Positions 16,312 through 25,222 are shown, counted from the first letter of the stretch. The stretch is 64,000 bases of DNA from Rubrobacter_A sp965214435 (GCA_965214435.1 OZ243960.1:3038001-3102000); one strand, 5' to 3'. Notes: generated by a model from the letters alone, not told the origin. Numbers and translations are program-made.

Positions 16312-17562
16312 TTACCGCCAGCTCTGCTGGTAGGAGATCTGGTCTTCGGTGAGCTTCTCGGGCTCGACGCCTAGAGTCGCCAGCTTGGTCCGGGCGACGA
16401 GGTCGTCTATCTCAGCCGGGATGGTGTGCAACCCGGCGGGTATGTCGGCGGCGTTTTTCGCGAGGTAGTGGGCGGCGAGCGCCTGCACTGCGAAGGTGAG
16501 GTCCATGATCTCGACCGGATGCCCGTCCCCACCGGCGAGGTTTACGAGCCGCCCGCGGGCTATGACGTGTATTCTCCGCCCGTCTTCCAGCTCGTACTCG
16601 GTGACATTGCGGCGTACCTCGCGCACGTTCACGGCCATCTCCTCCAGCGCGGCCACGTCCACCTCGTGATCGTAGTGCCCGGCGTTTGCGAGGATTGCGC
16701 CGTCCTTCATCCGCTCGAAGTGGTCGCTGTTCAAGACCCGCAAGTTCCCGGTACCGGTGATAAAGATGTCGCCGGCTTCGGCGGCGTCGAGCGAGTTCAT
16801 TACCTCGTGGCCCTCGGCGTAGGCTTCAAGGAGCTTTACCGGGTCCGGCTCGCAGACGATTACCCGGGCCCCGAGACCGTGGGCGTACTTGGCGAGCCCG
16901 CGGGCGACCCACCCGAAGCCCATCACAACGACCCGCTTGCCCGAGATAAACAGGTTCGTGTTGTAGAGTACGCTCGCCAGCGAGGAATGTCCGGTACCGT
17001 AGCGGTTATCGAACAGGTGCTTCATGCGGGCGTCATTGGCGGCGAGGACCGGGAACGGCAGTACCTCTTCGGCGGCCATCGCTTTTAGCTTCAGGATGCC
17101 GGTCGTGGTCTCTTCGGAAGCCCCGATCACCCCGTCGAGGAGGTCCGGGCGCTTGTCGATCAGGCGCCCGACCAACTCGGCGCCGTCGTCCACAATGATC
17201 TCCGGCGCGGTCTCTATGGTCTGCTCCAGGTACCGCTCGAATTCCTCGTCCGAAGGGTCGTGGGTGGCGTAGACCCGCACGCCGCGCTCCGCGAGCGCCG
17301 CACACACGTCGTCCTGGGTCGAGAGCGGGTTGCTCCCGGAGACCGTCACGTCCGCCCCGGCCTCGTGCATCAAGATCGCCAGGTAAGCCGTCTTGGCTTC
17401 GAGGTGAATGGTCATAGCTACCTTGCGGCCGCTGAGCGCGCCGTCGGCTAGCTGGTTTTTGAAAAGGGTGTTCAAGACCGGGGCGTGCTGGGCAGCCCAG
17501 TCGATCTTGCGGTGCCCCTCCGGGGCGAGCGCGGGGTCCTTTATGACAGACTCTTTGATCAT
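16312..17562 (-). CDS. ahcY: Adenosylhomocysteinase
   Basis: Hydrolyses S-adenosylhomocysteine to adenosine and homocysteine, clearing the product of methyltransferases. The 416-residue protein is the short, archaeal-type version. It has HLEAKTAYLAILMHEAGADV near 50-70, GASEETTTGILKLKAM, the NAD site VVVMGFGWVARGLA, and GRLVNLAGGDGHPVEIMDLTF near the end. It finishes YQQSWR instead of the common YRY. A GGAG ribosome site (five bases spacing) precedes the ATG. No SAH riboswitch consensus is seen upstream. Confidence 0.95.
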   Translation of the reverse strand: MIKESVIKDPALAPEGHRKIDWAAQHAPVLNTLFKNQLADGALSGRKVAMTIHLEAKTAYLAILMHEAGADVTVSGSNPLSTQDDVCAALAERGVRVYATHDPSDEEFERYLEQTIETAPEIIVDDGAELVGRLIDKRPDLLDGVIGASEETTTGILKLKAMAAEEVLPFPVLAANDARMKHLFDNRYGTGHSSLASVLYNTNLFISGKRVVVMGFGWVARGLAKYAHGLGARVIVCEPDPVKLLEAYAEGHEVMNSLDAAEAGDIFITGTGNLRVLNSDHFERMKDGAILANAGHYDHEVDVAALEEMAVNVREVRRNVTEYELEDGRRIHVIARGRLVNLAGGDGHPVEIMDLTFAVQALAAHYLAKNAADIPAGLHTIPAEIDDLVARTKLATLGVEPEKLTEDQISYQQSWR

Positions 17563-17632
17563 GGATCTCCGATCCTCTTGGTCGTCTACTCCGGCCAGTT
17601 CGTAATGTTCTCACAAATCACATAGGATTTAC

Positions 17633-17666
17633 ACCTTGTTGCGAGCGACTCTATGTTGAACAAGGT
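17633..17666. repeat. Inverted repeat upstream of ahcY
   Basis: ACCTTGTT (17633-17640) and AACAAGGT (17659-17666) are perfect 8-base inverted arms 18 bases apart, about 70 bases upstream of the ahcY start. They could be an operator or part of a leader structure; no function is proven. Confidence 0.4.
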
Positions 17667-17668
17667 CT

Positions 17669-17693
17669 GCCCCGCTAGATCCGCTAGCGGGGC
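17669..17693 (-). terminator. Hairpin terminator after the phosphodiesterase gene
   Basis: GCCCCGCTAG (17669-17678), loop ATCCG, and CTAGCGGGGC (17684-17693) make a perfect 10-bp hairpin 4 bases past the stop of the glycerophosphodiester phosphodiesterase gene. There is no uniform T run, so termination strength is uncertain. It separates that gene from ahcY. Confidence 0.65.
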
Positions 17694-17697
17694 TCTC

Positions 17698-18609
17698 CTA
17701 CCGGAAGGCGGTCCGGCGGCTCTGGAGCACTTCCTGGAGGACGTCGGGCCGGTCGGTCATTACGCTATCCACCCCGAGGTCCAGGAGGCGGTTCATCTCC
17801 GCGGACTCGTTTATCGTCCACACATCCACCCGGACCCCGCGGTCGTGGGCGGCTTCGACAAAGCGGCGGGTGACGAGCCGGGTATTCTCGTGGGACGGGG
17901 GAACCTGCAAAGCATCGTAGGGAGGGCGGACGAGGCGTTCGAGGCGCAGGCGGCTCGCGAGGTAGAAGACCGTTATCTCCCGCCGGGAAGCCGCCGTGCG
18001 GACCCGGCCGCCGGAGACCTCGCGGAAGCGGTCTATGACCGGCGTGCCCGTCGATACGACGATGGTCCGGTCGGCGGCTCCGGCCCTGTCTATAACCCCC
18101 AGCAAAGCTTTCTCGATACCGGTCTGGGACTCTTTTATCTCGATGTTGAGCGTCGCGGACGGGAACTCTTTGTAGACCTCGTCCAGCGTCGGCACCCGGA
18201 CGCCCGTACCCCGGAACCGGTAGGTTTGTCCGCCGTCGGTAGTGAAGTCGTACCCGGCGTCGAGGGCTTGCAGTTCGGCGAGCGTTTTATCCCGGACCGG
18301 GCCGGAACCGTCCGTCGTGCGGTCCACCGTGTCATCGTGGATCACCACCAGACGGCCGTCCCGGGTAAGGTGAACGTCGAGTTCGAGGCCGCCGGCGCCA
18401 AGCTCTAGCGCTTCCCTGTAAGCTTCCAGAGTATTCTCCGGGGCGTAGGCCGAAGCTCCCCGGTGGGCGACGTTGACCGGCCAGTCTCTGTCTACCGCGC
18501 GGCTTGCCCCCTCTCGGAAGACCACAAGGCCGGACAGGCCGACGAAAACCGCTACCAGCGCCAGCAATACCCACCTCCGTCTCGCGGTCACGACCTTATG
18601 CCCTCGCAT
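17698..18609 (-). CDS. Membrane-anchored glycerophosphodiester phosphodiesterase
   Basis: Hydrolyses glycerophosphodiesters to glycerol-3-phosphate and an alcohol. The 303-residue protein has an N-terminal membrane helix (WVLLALVAVFVGLSGLVVF, residues 13-31) and a GDPD domain: NVAHRGASAYAPENTLEAY with catalytic His and metal Glu, GGLELDVHLTRDG, IHDDTVDRTTDGSG, LNIEIKES and a C-terminal VDVWTINESAEMN. The catalytic part is outside the membrane. A TATAAT stands 7 bases upstream of the ATG. Confidence 0.93.
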   Translation of the reverse strand: MRGHKVVTARRRWVLLALVAVFVGLSGLVVFREGASRAVDRDWPVNVAHRGASAYAPENTLEAYREALELGAGGLELDVHLTRDGRLVVIHDDTVDRTTDGSGPVRDKTLAELQALDAGYDFTTDGGQTYRFRGTGVRVPTLDEVYKEFPSATLNIEIKESQTGIEKALLGVIDRAGAADRTIVVSTGTPVIDRFREVSGGRVRTAASRREITVFYLASRLRLERLVRPPYDALQVPPSHENTRLVTRRFVEAAHDRGVRVDVWTINESAEMNRLLDLGVDSVMTDRPDVLQEVLQSRRTAFR

Positions 18610-18616
18610 ATAGCTT

Positions 18617-18622
18617 ATTATA
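18617..18622 (-). promoter_or_regulatory. -10 element of the phosphodiesterase gene
   Basis: A perfect TATAAT (18622-18617, minus strand) ends 7 bases before the ATG at 18609, as for a leaderless transcript. A TTGAAA (18638-18633) is only 10 bases upstream and too close to be its -35. Confidence 0.55.
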
Positions 18623-18728
18623 ATTTGCTCTGTTTCAAGCAGGATAGACGGGTAGGTTTACGCTGGAGGGAACATCCAACCTCCGTCCGGGTAGAGAAGC
18701 AGCGGCCGCCTGATAGACTGGAAGTGCT

Positions 18729-19445
18729 ATGGTTCGGTGGCTTTCTTACTTGCTGGTTTCTGTTTTGGGGTTGGCACTGCTCGCTTCTTGCGGCGAGGAG
18801 CGTCCGCCGGTGGCTTACGTCTCTCTGGGTGACTCGCTGGCGGTCGGGGTCGGGGCGTCGGACCCGGCCGAGAAGGGCTACGCGCCGCTGTACCGGGACG
18901 GCCTCGAAGCGGCGACCGGACGACCGGTCGAGCTTACGCAACTCGGGGTTAGCGGCGAGACGAGCGAGAGCTTTATCGGGGGCTACCCGGCGGACTCCCA
19001 GCTCTCCCGCGCCGAGGAAGCGCTGCGGGAGAATCCCGGTGCTACGGTTACGCTGTCCATCGGTGGCAACGACCTGCTCGATGTCGCGGGCGGTACCGAC
19101 GCCGAGCGGGAAGCCGCGATCCAGAGTTACGGAGCGAACCTGGACTACATACTAAAAACCCTACAAGGAGCCTCGGACCCCGGACCGGAGATCTCGGTTC
19201 TGGCACTCTACAACCCGGCTCCGGGCAGCTTTACTGACTACTGGGCCGGACGGCTGAACGCCGAACTCCGGGCCGTGGCGAGCGAGAACGGTGTCGCCGT
19301 CGCCTCCGGGGACAAAGCATTTGCAGAGCGTAAAGGCCGCTACACGCACCACGACCGGTACCCGTGGGATATCCACCCGACCGACAAGGGCTACGAGGCG
19401 CTGGCGGTAGCTTTTACGGAGGCCTCCGCTACCACAAACCGCTAG
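18729..19445 (+). CDS. SGNH/GDSL hydrolase lipoprotein
   Basis: A 238-residue esterase/lipase-type lipoprotein. The signal peptide ends in lipobox LLASC (residues 17-21). The SGNH blocks are visible: block I YVSLGDSLAVGVGAS with the nucleophile Ser, block II LGVSGETS, block III LSIGGNDLLDV, and block V HDRYPWDIHPTDKGY with the catalytic Asp-x-x-His. It is tethered outside the membrane. Substrate is unknown. An extended -10 (TGATAGACT, 18711-18719) lies 9 bases before the ATG, giving almost no leader. Confidence 0.92.
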   Translation: MVRWLSYLLVSVLGLALLASCGEERPPVAYVSLGDSLAVGVGASDPAEKGYAPLYRDGLEAATGRPVELTQLGVSGETSESFIGGYPADSQLSRAEEALRENPGATVTLSIGGNDLLDVAGGTDAEREAAIQSYGANLDYILKTLQGASDPGPEISVLALYNPAPGSFTDYWAGRLNAELRAVASENGVAVASGDKAFAERKGRYTHHDRYPWDIHPTDKGYEALAVAFTEASATTNR

Positions 19446-19765
19446 CCGACATTCTCGGTCCCCGGTTCCGGGTGATAAGTCCCCCGGAAATGGTTACAAT
19501 ATACGTGCGAGGGTATCAAAGAATGTTTTATAGACTTGCAAGACTAAAAATGTCTTTTGGCAGGACGGTGTAAGTCTTACAGGCCGTACGGTAGACGGGG
19601 AGAGGCGTGTTATTCGGGGGAGGTATCGCTAAAGCTTTGGATAAGTTGCCAACACGGAAACCGTCCGTGGCGGGCTGCGGGCGGAGGATCGCCGGTGGGT
19701 CCGGGTTCGTTGACCAGTTATGGGGCGGCTCTGTGTCGGGTGTATGCTCGTAGGAGGCGGACACA
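19446..19765. other. Intergenic region before the alpha/beta hydrolase
   Basis: A 320-base gap. The first 120 bases are AT-rich for this genome and contain a weak AAGAC/GTCTT hairpin near 19542-19558. The rest is GC-rich with short stems such as CACGG/CCGTG near 19655-19673. No riboswitch consensus or open gene was recognised. The last bases carry TAGGAGG, the ribosome site of the next gene. Confidence 0.4.
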
Positions 19766-20677
19766 TTGGTAGCTTCTGGAGCAGGCGGCGGCTTTGCGCG
19801 GTTCGGAAGCCCGGCGGGGGCGATGGTCGGTAAGCTAAGCGGATGGACGCTTTCCAGGCCCGCCTTCCGGACCGCCGCGAACCGGGGCTACCGCGGAAGC
19901 GAGCCGCTCGTCCTAGTTAACGGGCTGGCCGAGCAGTCTGAGAGCTGGTTCGCCAACCGGGCGTATTGGCACCGCTACTTCGACGTTCACGCTCCGGAGC
20001 TCCTGGTCTACGATGGCGACCCGCTGCACCGGCACGTAAAGGCCGGCGGGGAGGTCGACGTAGACTACCTGACCGGGCGGCTGGCCTTTTATCTCGACGA
20101 GTTTGTTCAGAGGCCACCTTACAACCTGGTGGGGTCGAGCCTCGGCAGTCAGGTGGCGCTGACCTACGCGGTCCGCAACCCGGAGAAGGTCGCGCGTCTC
20201 GTCCTGATCTGCCCCTCGGGGCTGCGAGGTAATGAGAACCTGCCGGTGGTTGACGGCGTGCGGCGCAGCGAATACGGGGCGCTGGTCGAGTCCGTTTTCC
20301 ACTCAAAGCAGTTCGCTACCCGGGAACTGGTCGAGACCGTCACCCAGAAACTGCAGAACCGCCGGTGGAAAAAAGGCGCGCTCCGGGCTTTGCGAGGGAC
20401 CGTAGGCCACTCGGTCGCCGGGTTGCTGGAAGAGGTGGCGCACCCCTGCTTCGTTATTTGGGGCGCTGAGGATCGGGTGATTTCCGACGTTGCGGGGTCT
20501 ATCCGGGAAGCCGAGCGGCTGCCCCACGGCCGGCAGGTAGTCATCTCCGGGTGCGGACACGCACCCCAGATCGAGAAGTCCCGGCTCGTCAACCAGCTCG
20601 TCCGGCGTTTCCTGCAAGACGAACTTAAAACCGTTCCGGCAGCCCTCGACCCCGCCCGCTTTCTCAAAAAAGGCTAG
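19766..20677 (+). CDS. Alpha/beta hydrolase
   Basis: A 303-residue alpha/beta hydrolase. The nucleophile elbow is GSSLGS near residue 122, the acid is in WGAEDRV near 230, and the catalytic His is in GCGHAPQIEKS near 258. An LVLVNGLAEQSESW segment carries the oxyanion-side loop. The start is TTG at 19766, well placed after TAGGAGG; no other start fits as well. No signal peptide. The substrate cannot be told from sequence. Confidence 0.88.
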   Translation: MVASGAGGGFARFGSPAGAMVGKLSGWTLSRPAFRTAANRGYRGSEPLVLVNGLAEQSESWFANRAYWHRYFDVHAPELLVYDGDPLHRHVKAGGEVDVDYLTGRLAFYLDEFVQRPPYNLVGSSLGSQVALTYAVRNPEKVARLVLICPSGLRGNENLPVVDGVRRSEYGALVESVFHSKQFATRELVETVTQKLQNRRWKKGALRALRGTVGHSVAGLLEEVAHPCFVIWGAEDRVISDVAGSIREAERLPHGRQVVISGCGHAPQIEKSRLVNQLVRRFLQDELKTVPAALDPARFLKKG

Positions 20678-20687
20678 ACGCCGCAGG

Positions 20688-21197
20688 TTAACCGCTAAAT
20701 AGATACTCCCCGACCGGCTCCCACGGTCCACCGAGATACCGCCACAATAAAACCCCCTCGCCTCGGACGTCGAAAGGAGCGAACGTCTCTTCGAGACGCC
20801 CGTAGAGGGTCCGCGCTTTTTCGGGAGAGACCTTGTTCTGGACCGTAACGTGAGGCCTCAAACCCTGAAGGTCCTGGTTAGAGAGCCAGGGCCGCCACTT
20901 CTCGGCCAGTGTCTCGCGCACGGTTTCTAGCTCCGAGGCTTCCAGCCGGTAGGCCACGCCCTTGCCGAGAAACAAGAGCCGCTCTACCCGCAAGGCCAGA
21001 GGGCTATGATCCCGGCACACCTTTTCGATGTCGTCGACTATAGACTCCAGTCGGTCTCCGGGTAGCTGGTTAAACAGCGAGACGTGAGCCGGGATGAAGT
21101 TGCGTTCTTTCGGGAAGTAGCGCTCCCGCAGCCGGTTGAACAACGCCTGCGAAGCGTCGTCCATCTTGAGCGTCAGGATCAGCGGCCGTTCCGGCAT
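20688..21197 (-). CDS. 2'-5' RNA ligase / 2H phosphoesterase family protein
   Basis: A 169-residue member of the 2H phosphoesterase superfamily, shown by two HxT/Sx motifs: HVSLF near residue 38 and HVTVQ near 115. The spacing fits the two-lobed fold. Members act on 2',3'-cyclic or 2'-5' phosphodiesters; the substrate here is not known. Its stop is 11 bases from the stop of the convergent hydrolase gene. Confidence 0.82.
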   Translation of the reverse strand: MPERPLILTLKMDDASQALFNRLRERYFPKERNFIPAHVSLFNQLPGDRLESIVDDIEKVCRDHSPLALRVERLLFLGKGVAYRLEASELETVRETLAEKWRPWLSNQDLQGLRPHVTVQNKVSPEKARTLYGRLEETFAPFDVRGEGVLLWRYLGGPWEPVGEYLFSG

Positions 21198-21327
21198 CTA
21201 CCCGTCCGAGGTCCGGGGCATTTGGGCCGCCCCCGTTTCTGGTTGTTCACAAAGACTTGGTAGCACGAGCTTATTCTAGTACGCGGTCTGGAATCTTGGA
21301 GACCTCGGGGAGCGCCGGTCTCCAGGG

Positions 21328-23550
21328 TCAGGAGCGGGGTTTCGAGGGCCAGAAACCGAACCTTCCCAGGAGGAGCGCCAGGGACGGCACCAGGAGAGTT
21401 CGGATCACGAACGCGTCCAGCAGTATGCCGATGGCTACGGCGATACCGACCTGGAAGAAGTCCTGGAGCGGTATCAGGGTGAGAAGGGCGAAGGACGAGG
21501 CCAGGGCTATCCCCGCGGCGCTGATGGTCGGGCCGGTGCGGGAGAGCGCCAGCGGCACGGCTTCGGCGAGCGGCTTCTCGCGGGCCTCCTCGCGGATGGC
21601 GGCCATGATAAAGATATTGTAGTCGCTACCGAGGGCTATCAGGAGTAGGAACAGCGCGAACGGCACGTAGTAGACGACGCCGCCCTGCCCGAGTACGTCC
21701 TGGAAGAGGATGGTCGCCACCCCGATGGTCGCCCCGAAAGAGAGGGCGGTCGCGAAGAGCAGGTAGACCGGGGCCACGAGGGTGCGGAGCAGCAGGGCGA
21801 GAACTATGTAGGAGGCGAGGAACACGAGGGGAGCCAGACTCCGGAGGTCGGAGCCGGAGGTGTCACGGGCGGCGGCGGCGAGCGCGGTCTGGCCGCCGAC
21901 GGTCGCCCGGGCTTCCTCGAAGCCGGCGTTATCGAGCAGCTCGGGCAGGTTCTCCTGGAGGCGGGAGATCTGGTCCAGGGCTTCCGGCGTGTACGGGGCG
22001 TCGTAGAAGATGAGCAGGTACCGCACCGCCGTTCCATCCCCGGAGATAAACTGCAATCCCGGCAGCAGGCCGGAGTTTTGCGGACCTATGGCGGCGGCGA
22101 AACCTCCCGCCCCGAGGAGTTCACTCCGCAGCCGCCGGAGTTGCTGCGGCTGGTCCGCCAGACTTTGGCCGTTCTCGCTCTGGACCAGCACGTTAACCGG
22201 CGCGAGCAGACCGCCCGGAAAACCCTCGGTCAACATCTCGTAGCCTTCTACTGCGGGCGCGTCATCCGGAAGGTTCTCGACCTGATCAAAGCCCACCCGT
22301 AACCCGAGCGCCCCGGAAGCCAGGACCAGAAGCACCAGGCACAACGCACCGGCGGAAATCCCCGGACGCCGCAAAAGCGCGCCGTTCAACCTCTCCCGCC
22401 AGTTCCCGGAGCCGGTTACGGAGCCCGGGCTACCGGAGCTACGGGTCTCCGAGAGCCCGCCGAAGGCCGCCCGGCCGAAGATCGCCAACAGCGCCGGCAC
22501 CAGCGTCAGGGTAACGGCGAACACGATCGCGAGCGCTATGCCGAGCCCGGGGCCAAGCGCCTGATACAACCCGAGGTCCGCAAAGACCAGCAGCCCGAAA
22601 GAGGCTATAAGTACCGCCACGGACGAGAGCAGCACACCCCCGACCCTCTCGACCGCGAGCCTGGCGGCTTCAACCTTACCGACCCCTTCGGAGAGCGCCC
22701 GCCGGGTGCGGGAAAGCAGGAATAGCGCGTAATCCGTCCCGACCCCGAACAGCAAGACGACGATTATAGGTTCTACCTGAGACGGCACCTCTTGACCTTG
22801 GGAGGCTGCCACCCGGGCCAGAATGCGTAAGGTCAAAAAGATAGCCAGCCCGATACTCGCCAGCGGGACGAGCGGTGTGAGCGGCGAGCGGTAGGTGAAA
22901 GCCACGATCAGGAATATCGCCAGCGCGGTCGCCAGCGTGACCAGCGGCAAGTTCTCAACGATGGAGAGCTCGTTCTCGTCCTGGATCGGCTGTACACCCG
23001 TTACCCCGGCGGATAAGCCTCCCGGCAGGTTCTGGACCGCCTCCCGGACCTCCGTAACGCCGGTTGTGGTACCAGTCGGGCTGATGCCGCGCTCAAAGAA
23101 CAGCAATACCGGTAACGCGTTGCGCCCGACCACCCCGGAGACCGGGGAAGTATCCACCGGGTCCTGGATCACCAGCGGCACCGCCCGATCCAGCCGGTAC
23201 GCTCCGTCCGGGCCGGTCAGAGACGCGAGGTTCTCCGCGATACGCCTCGTATCCGCGGCGCTAAAACCGTCCGGGTTTGAATACACCAGTATCGCCGGGG
23301 TCTCGACCGGCCCGGAGAGCCGGCTCGCGGTCTCAGCCTGAGCCTGGGCCGCCGGGGCCGAGTCCGGGACCAGGTCCGAAACACTCCCCGTCGTCTGCTC
23401 GTCCAGCGGCGGCAAGTAGATGTAGACCGCGACCGCGACCGCGGCCCAGAACACGACCACGGGCCAGCGGAGTCGCACCAGCAAGAGCCCCAGGTAACCA
23501 AAAAAGCCTCTAGGAGCACCCGTAGAAGTTGTTGAATTAATACGGCGCAC
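21328..23550 (-). CDS. MMPL-family RND transporter
   Basis: A 740-residue membrane protein of the MMPL/RND type, usually exporting lipids or hydrophobic compounds. The N-terminal helix is followed by an extracytoplasmic loop, then a helix cluster (LPLVTLATALAIFLIVAF, LLFGVGTDYALFLLSRTR, GVLLSSVAVLIASFGLL) and a second half with the matching loop and helices (LLRTLVAPVYLLFATALSFG, LLLIALGSDYNIFIMAAI). The paired GTDYALFLLSR and GSDYNIFIMAAIREE motifs mark the two RND repeats. GTG start at 23550, divergent from tRNA-Leu. A TAAACT stands 8 bases upstream. Confidence 0.93.
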   Translation of the reverse strand: MRRINSTTSTGAPRGFFGYLGLLLVRLRWPVVVFWAAVAVAVYIYLPPLDEQTTGSVSDLVPDSAPAAQAQAETASRLSGPVETPAILVYSNPDGFSAADTRRIAENLASLTGPDGAYRLDRAVPLVIQDPVDTSPVSGVVGRNALPVLLFFERGISPTGTTTGVTEVREAVQNLPGGLSAGVTGVQPIQDENELSIVENLPLVTLATALAIFLIVAFTYRSPLTPLVPLASIGLAIFLTLRILARVAASQGQEVPSQVEPIIVVLLFGVGTDYALFLLSRTRRALSEGVGKVEAARLAVERVGGVLLSSVAVLIASFGLLVFADLGLYQALGPGLGIALAIVFAVTLTLVPALLAIFGRAAFGGLSETRSSGSPGSVTGSGNWRERLNGALLRRPGISAGALCLVLLVLASGALGLRVGFDQVENLPDDAPAVEGYEMLTEGFPGGLLAPVNVLVQSENGQSLADQPQQLRRLRSELLGAGGFAAAIGPQNSGLLPGLQFISGDGTAVRYLLIFYDAPYTPEALDQISRLQENLPELLDNAGFEEARATVGGQTALAAAARDTSGSDLRSLAPLVFLASYIVLALLLRTLVAPVYLLFATALSFGATIGVATILFQDVLGQGGVVYYVPFALFLLLIALGSDYNIFIMAAIREEAREKPLAEAVPLALSRTGPTISAAGIALASSFALLTLIPLQDFFQVGIAVAIGILLDAFVIRTLLVPSLALLLGRFGFWPSKPRS

Positions 23551-23569
23551 CGCTTTAGAGTTTACACCG

Positions 23570-23598
23570 TTGAACCCTGGCGAAGCGTGCCATATACT
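23570..23598 (+). promoter_or_regulatory. Promoter of tRNA-Leu
   Basis: TTGAAC (23570-23575), a 17-base spacer and TATACT (23593-23598) make a strong promoter 14 bases before the 5' end of the tRNA. Confidence 0.75.
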
Positions 23599-23612
23599 CT
23601 CCGGGTCATCCT

Positions 23613-23700
23613 GTCGGAGTGGCGGAATAGGTAGACGCGCTAGGTTGAGGGCCTAGTCCTCGTTAAGAGGGTGGGGGTTCGAGTCCCCCCTCCGACACCA
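23613..23700 (+). tRNA. tRNA-Leu (anticodon GAG)
   Basis: Acceptor arms GTCGGAG and CTCCGAC pair over 7 bp with discriminator A and an encoded CCA. The anticodon arm CTAGG-TTGAGGG-CCTAG gives anticodon GAG at 23647-23649. The class II variable arm (TCCTCGTTAAGAGGG) and the T arm GGGGG-TTCGAGT-CCCCC are complete. Confidence 0.97.
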
Positions 23701-23736
23701 CCGGAGTTCCTGCCCGGTCGAAGCTCCGTATACTGT

Positions 23737-24588
23737 TCAGTTCTCGACGAGGCGCACGCTCACGTGTAGCTCGCAGGTGTCTCTAGCTTCCAGGAACTTC
23801 AGGACGGAGAACAGGCCGTTCCACCGTTCGCCATCCTCACCGGGCACCTCCCAGGCACTCCACGCCAGCGGACCGTCCGAGCCTTCACCGGTGCGCGTCC
23901 ATCCCGCGTCAGCGAGTTGCGCGGCGTAGTGGGCGGAGATCCCACCCGGAGCAAGGTCCGTCTCCAGCTCCGCGGTCGCATCCTCCGAGTCCGTTCCGCC
24001 CCCGCCACCGCCATCTACACTGTAGGCGCCGGGCGGCGGCGTGAGCAGGGGTATGATCGAGAACAAGTCGTGACCCCTGTGAGCTTCCGGCGCGCAGGGC
24101 GTGTGACGGCCCGCCGGAATAAGTATAAGCCTGACGTCGGTCGGCGTGTCCTCCCGGTCGTAAGCGCCTACAGTGATCGCCGGCCCACGACGGCTGCGGC
24201 AGAAGGTCACGTGCTCAATAACCGGCTGGAAGGCGAAACCTCCTTCCTCGTCCATGCGCCATACCTGCTCGGTCCACCCCTGTCCGGCCCACTCTTCCAA
24301 GCGCATCAAACTCCGGTAGGTCTCGATGACGGCTTCAGCGCGGACCGGCGCGTCTATCAAGACCTCCGTTTCGGGTTCGCCACGCCGGAGGCCGGAGCGG
24401 ACGATACCGCCTACAACCGTCATTCCTTCCGGAATAGGAAGTTCGCTGGAAAGGTCTTCCGGTTGGTCGCCCGCAAACAAGCGCGACTCGTTCCGCCCTC
24501 CGGTTGGCCCATCTGTTGACAACCTCAGCGCCAACTCGCGCCAGGGGTTTCCCTCCTGCTGCTCTCCACTACCGGGATGCTCCGCCAT
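23737..24588 (-). CDS. Hypothetical protein with two similar halves
   Basis: A 283-residue protein I do not recognise. Each half has the pattern of a helix, then GWT or similar, then a tryptophan-rich strand and a cysteine-containing end: around 80-130 (IETYRSLMRLEEW, GQGWTEQVWRM, VTFCRSR) and 210-275 (ISAHYAAQLADAGWT, LAWSAWEVPG, TCELHVSVRL). A Gly-rich linker with six glycines divides them. No signal peptide or membrane segment is evident. AGGAG stands 8 bases before the ATG. Confidence 0.65.
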   Translation of the reverse strand: MAEHPGSGEQQEGNPWRELALRLSTDGPTGGRNESRLFAGDQPEDLSSELPIPEGMTVVGGIVRSGLRRGEPETEVLIDAPVRAEAVIETYRSLMRLEEWAGQGWTEQVWRMDEEGGFAFQPVIEHVTFCRSRRGPAITVGAYDREDTPTDVRLILIPAGRHTPCAPEAHRGHDLFSIIPLLTPPPGAYSVDGGGGGGTDSEDATAELETDLAPGGISAHYAAQLADAGWTRTGEGSDGPLAWSAWEVPGEDGERWNGLFSVLKFLEARDTCELHVSVRLVEN

Positions 24589-24802
24589 TGCACCAACTCC
24601 TCACCCGGAGACTATGATCCACGCTCGTGGTACTCTGCGATACGCGGTCAAATATACAGTCTAATCGGTACGTCGCCGGAACCATGTACCGTATCGGATA
24701 AGCCTGTATAGGGTAGATAGAGTTCGACCAGGTCTTTACCGGGGTTTGACTCACCGCTAACCTTGTAGTGAGGGCGTGCAGTTCTAACGGAGGAGAAAGA
24801 CT
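24589..24802. other. Divergent intergenic region
   Basis: About 210 bases between two divergent genes. The plus-strand side holds TTGACT at 24746-24751, a possible -35, and an AGGAG ribosome site just before 24803. No gene is visible. Confidence 0.35.
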
Positions 24803-25186
24803 ATGTGGGGAAAACGCGCGACGCTTCTCGTCGCTACTGTGGTGCTAGTGCTCGGCGTGGCGGCTTGCAGCAGCCAGCCGCAGGTACTGGAAGAGCGGCA
24901 ACTACAGCAGGAGCAACAGACGCCGGACGGGCGGCAGGTACTCGTGGTTCAGCAGCAGCAGATAGAGCAGCTAGAGCAGCAGGTAGAGCAACTGCAGCAA
25001 CAGGTAGCCGACCTGGAACAGCAACAGGACTCTGCTGGCGGCGGAATATTCGGTAACCAGCGAGGCTTCGGGAACGGCGGCGGAGATTCCGGAGACTCAT
25101 CTTTCGGGGAGCGGGATCAGCGCCAGGTTATCGAAGAGCAGCAGCGGCGTCTGGACCAGCTAGAGCGACAGGTACAAGGCCGGTAG
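24803..25186 (+). CDS. Glutamine-rich coiled-coil lipoprotein
   Basis: A 127-residue lipoprotein: signal peptide ending in the lipobox GVAAC (residues 18-22), then an almost pure Gln/Glu/Leu heptad region (about 28-77), a Gly/Phe-rich middle, and a final basic coiled coil (RQVIEEQQRRLDQLERQVQ). The pattern looks like a structural spacer in the cell envelope. A strong ribosome site (GGAGGAGA) precedes the ATG. No family assigned. Confidence 0.75.
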   Translation: MWGKRATLLVATVVLVLGVAACSSQPQVLEERQLQQEQQTPDGRQVLVVQQQQIEQLEQQVEQLQQQVADLEQQQDSAGGGIFGNQRGFGNGGGDSGDSSFGERDQRQVIEEQQRRLDQLERQVQGR

Positions 25187-25222
25187 TAAGACCGAGCATA
25201 AGGTACAGTCCGGGGCGGACCG

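Noticed and set aside
16426..17088. 220-codon plus-strand frame
   Set aside because: Antisense of ahcY.
17563..17632. SAH riboswitch before ahcY
   Set aside because: No match to the conserved core was seen, and the leader is short.
17653..18408. 251-codon plus-strand frame
   Set aside because: Antisense of the glycerophosphodiester phosphodiesterase with no family motif.
19446..19765. Riboswitch or structured RNA in the gap before the alpha/beta hydrolase
   Set aside because: Short stems only; compared by eye with cobalamin, c-di-GMP, c-di-AMP and TPP cores without a match.
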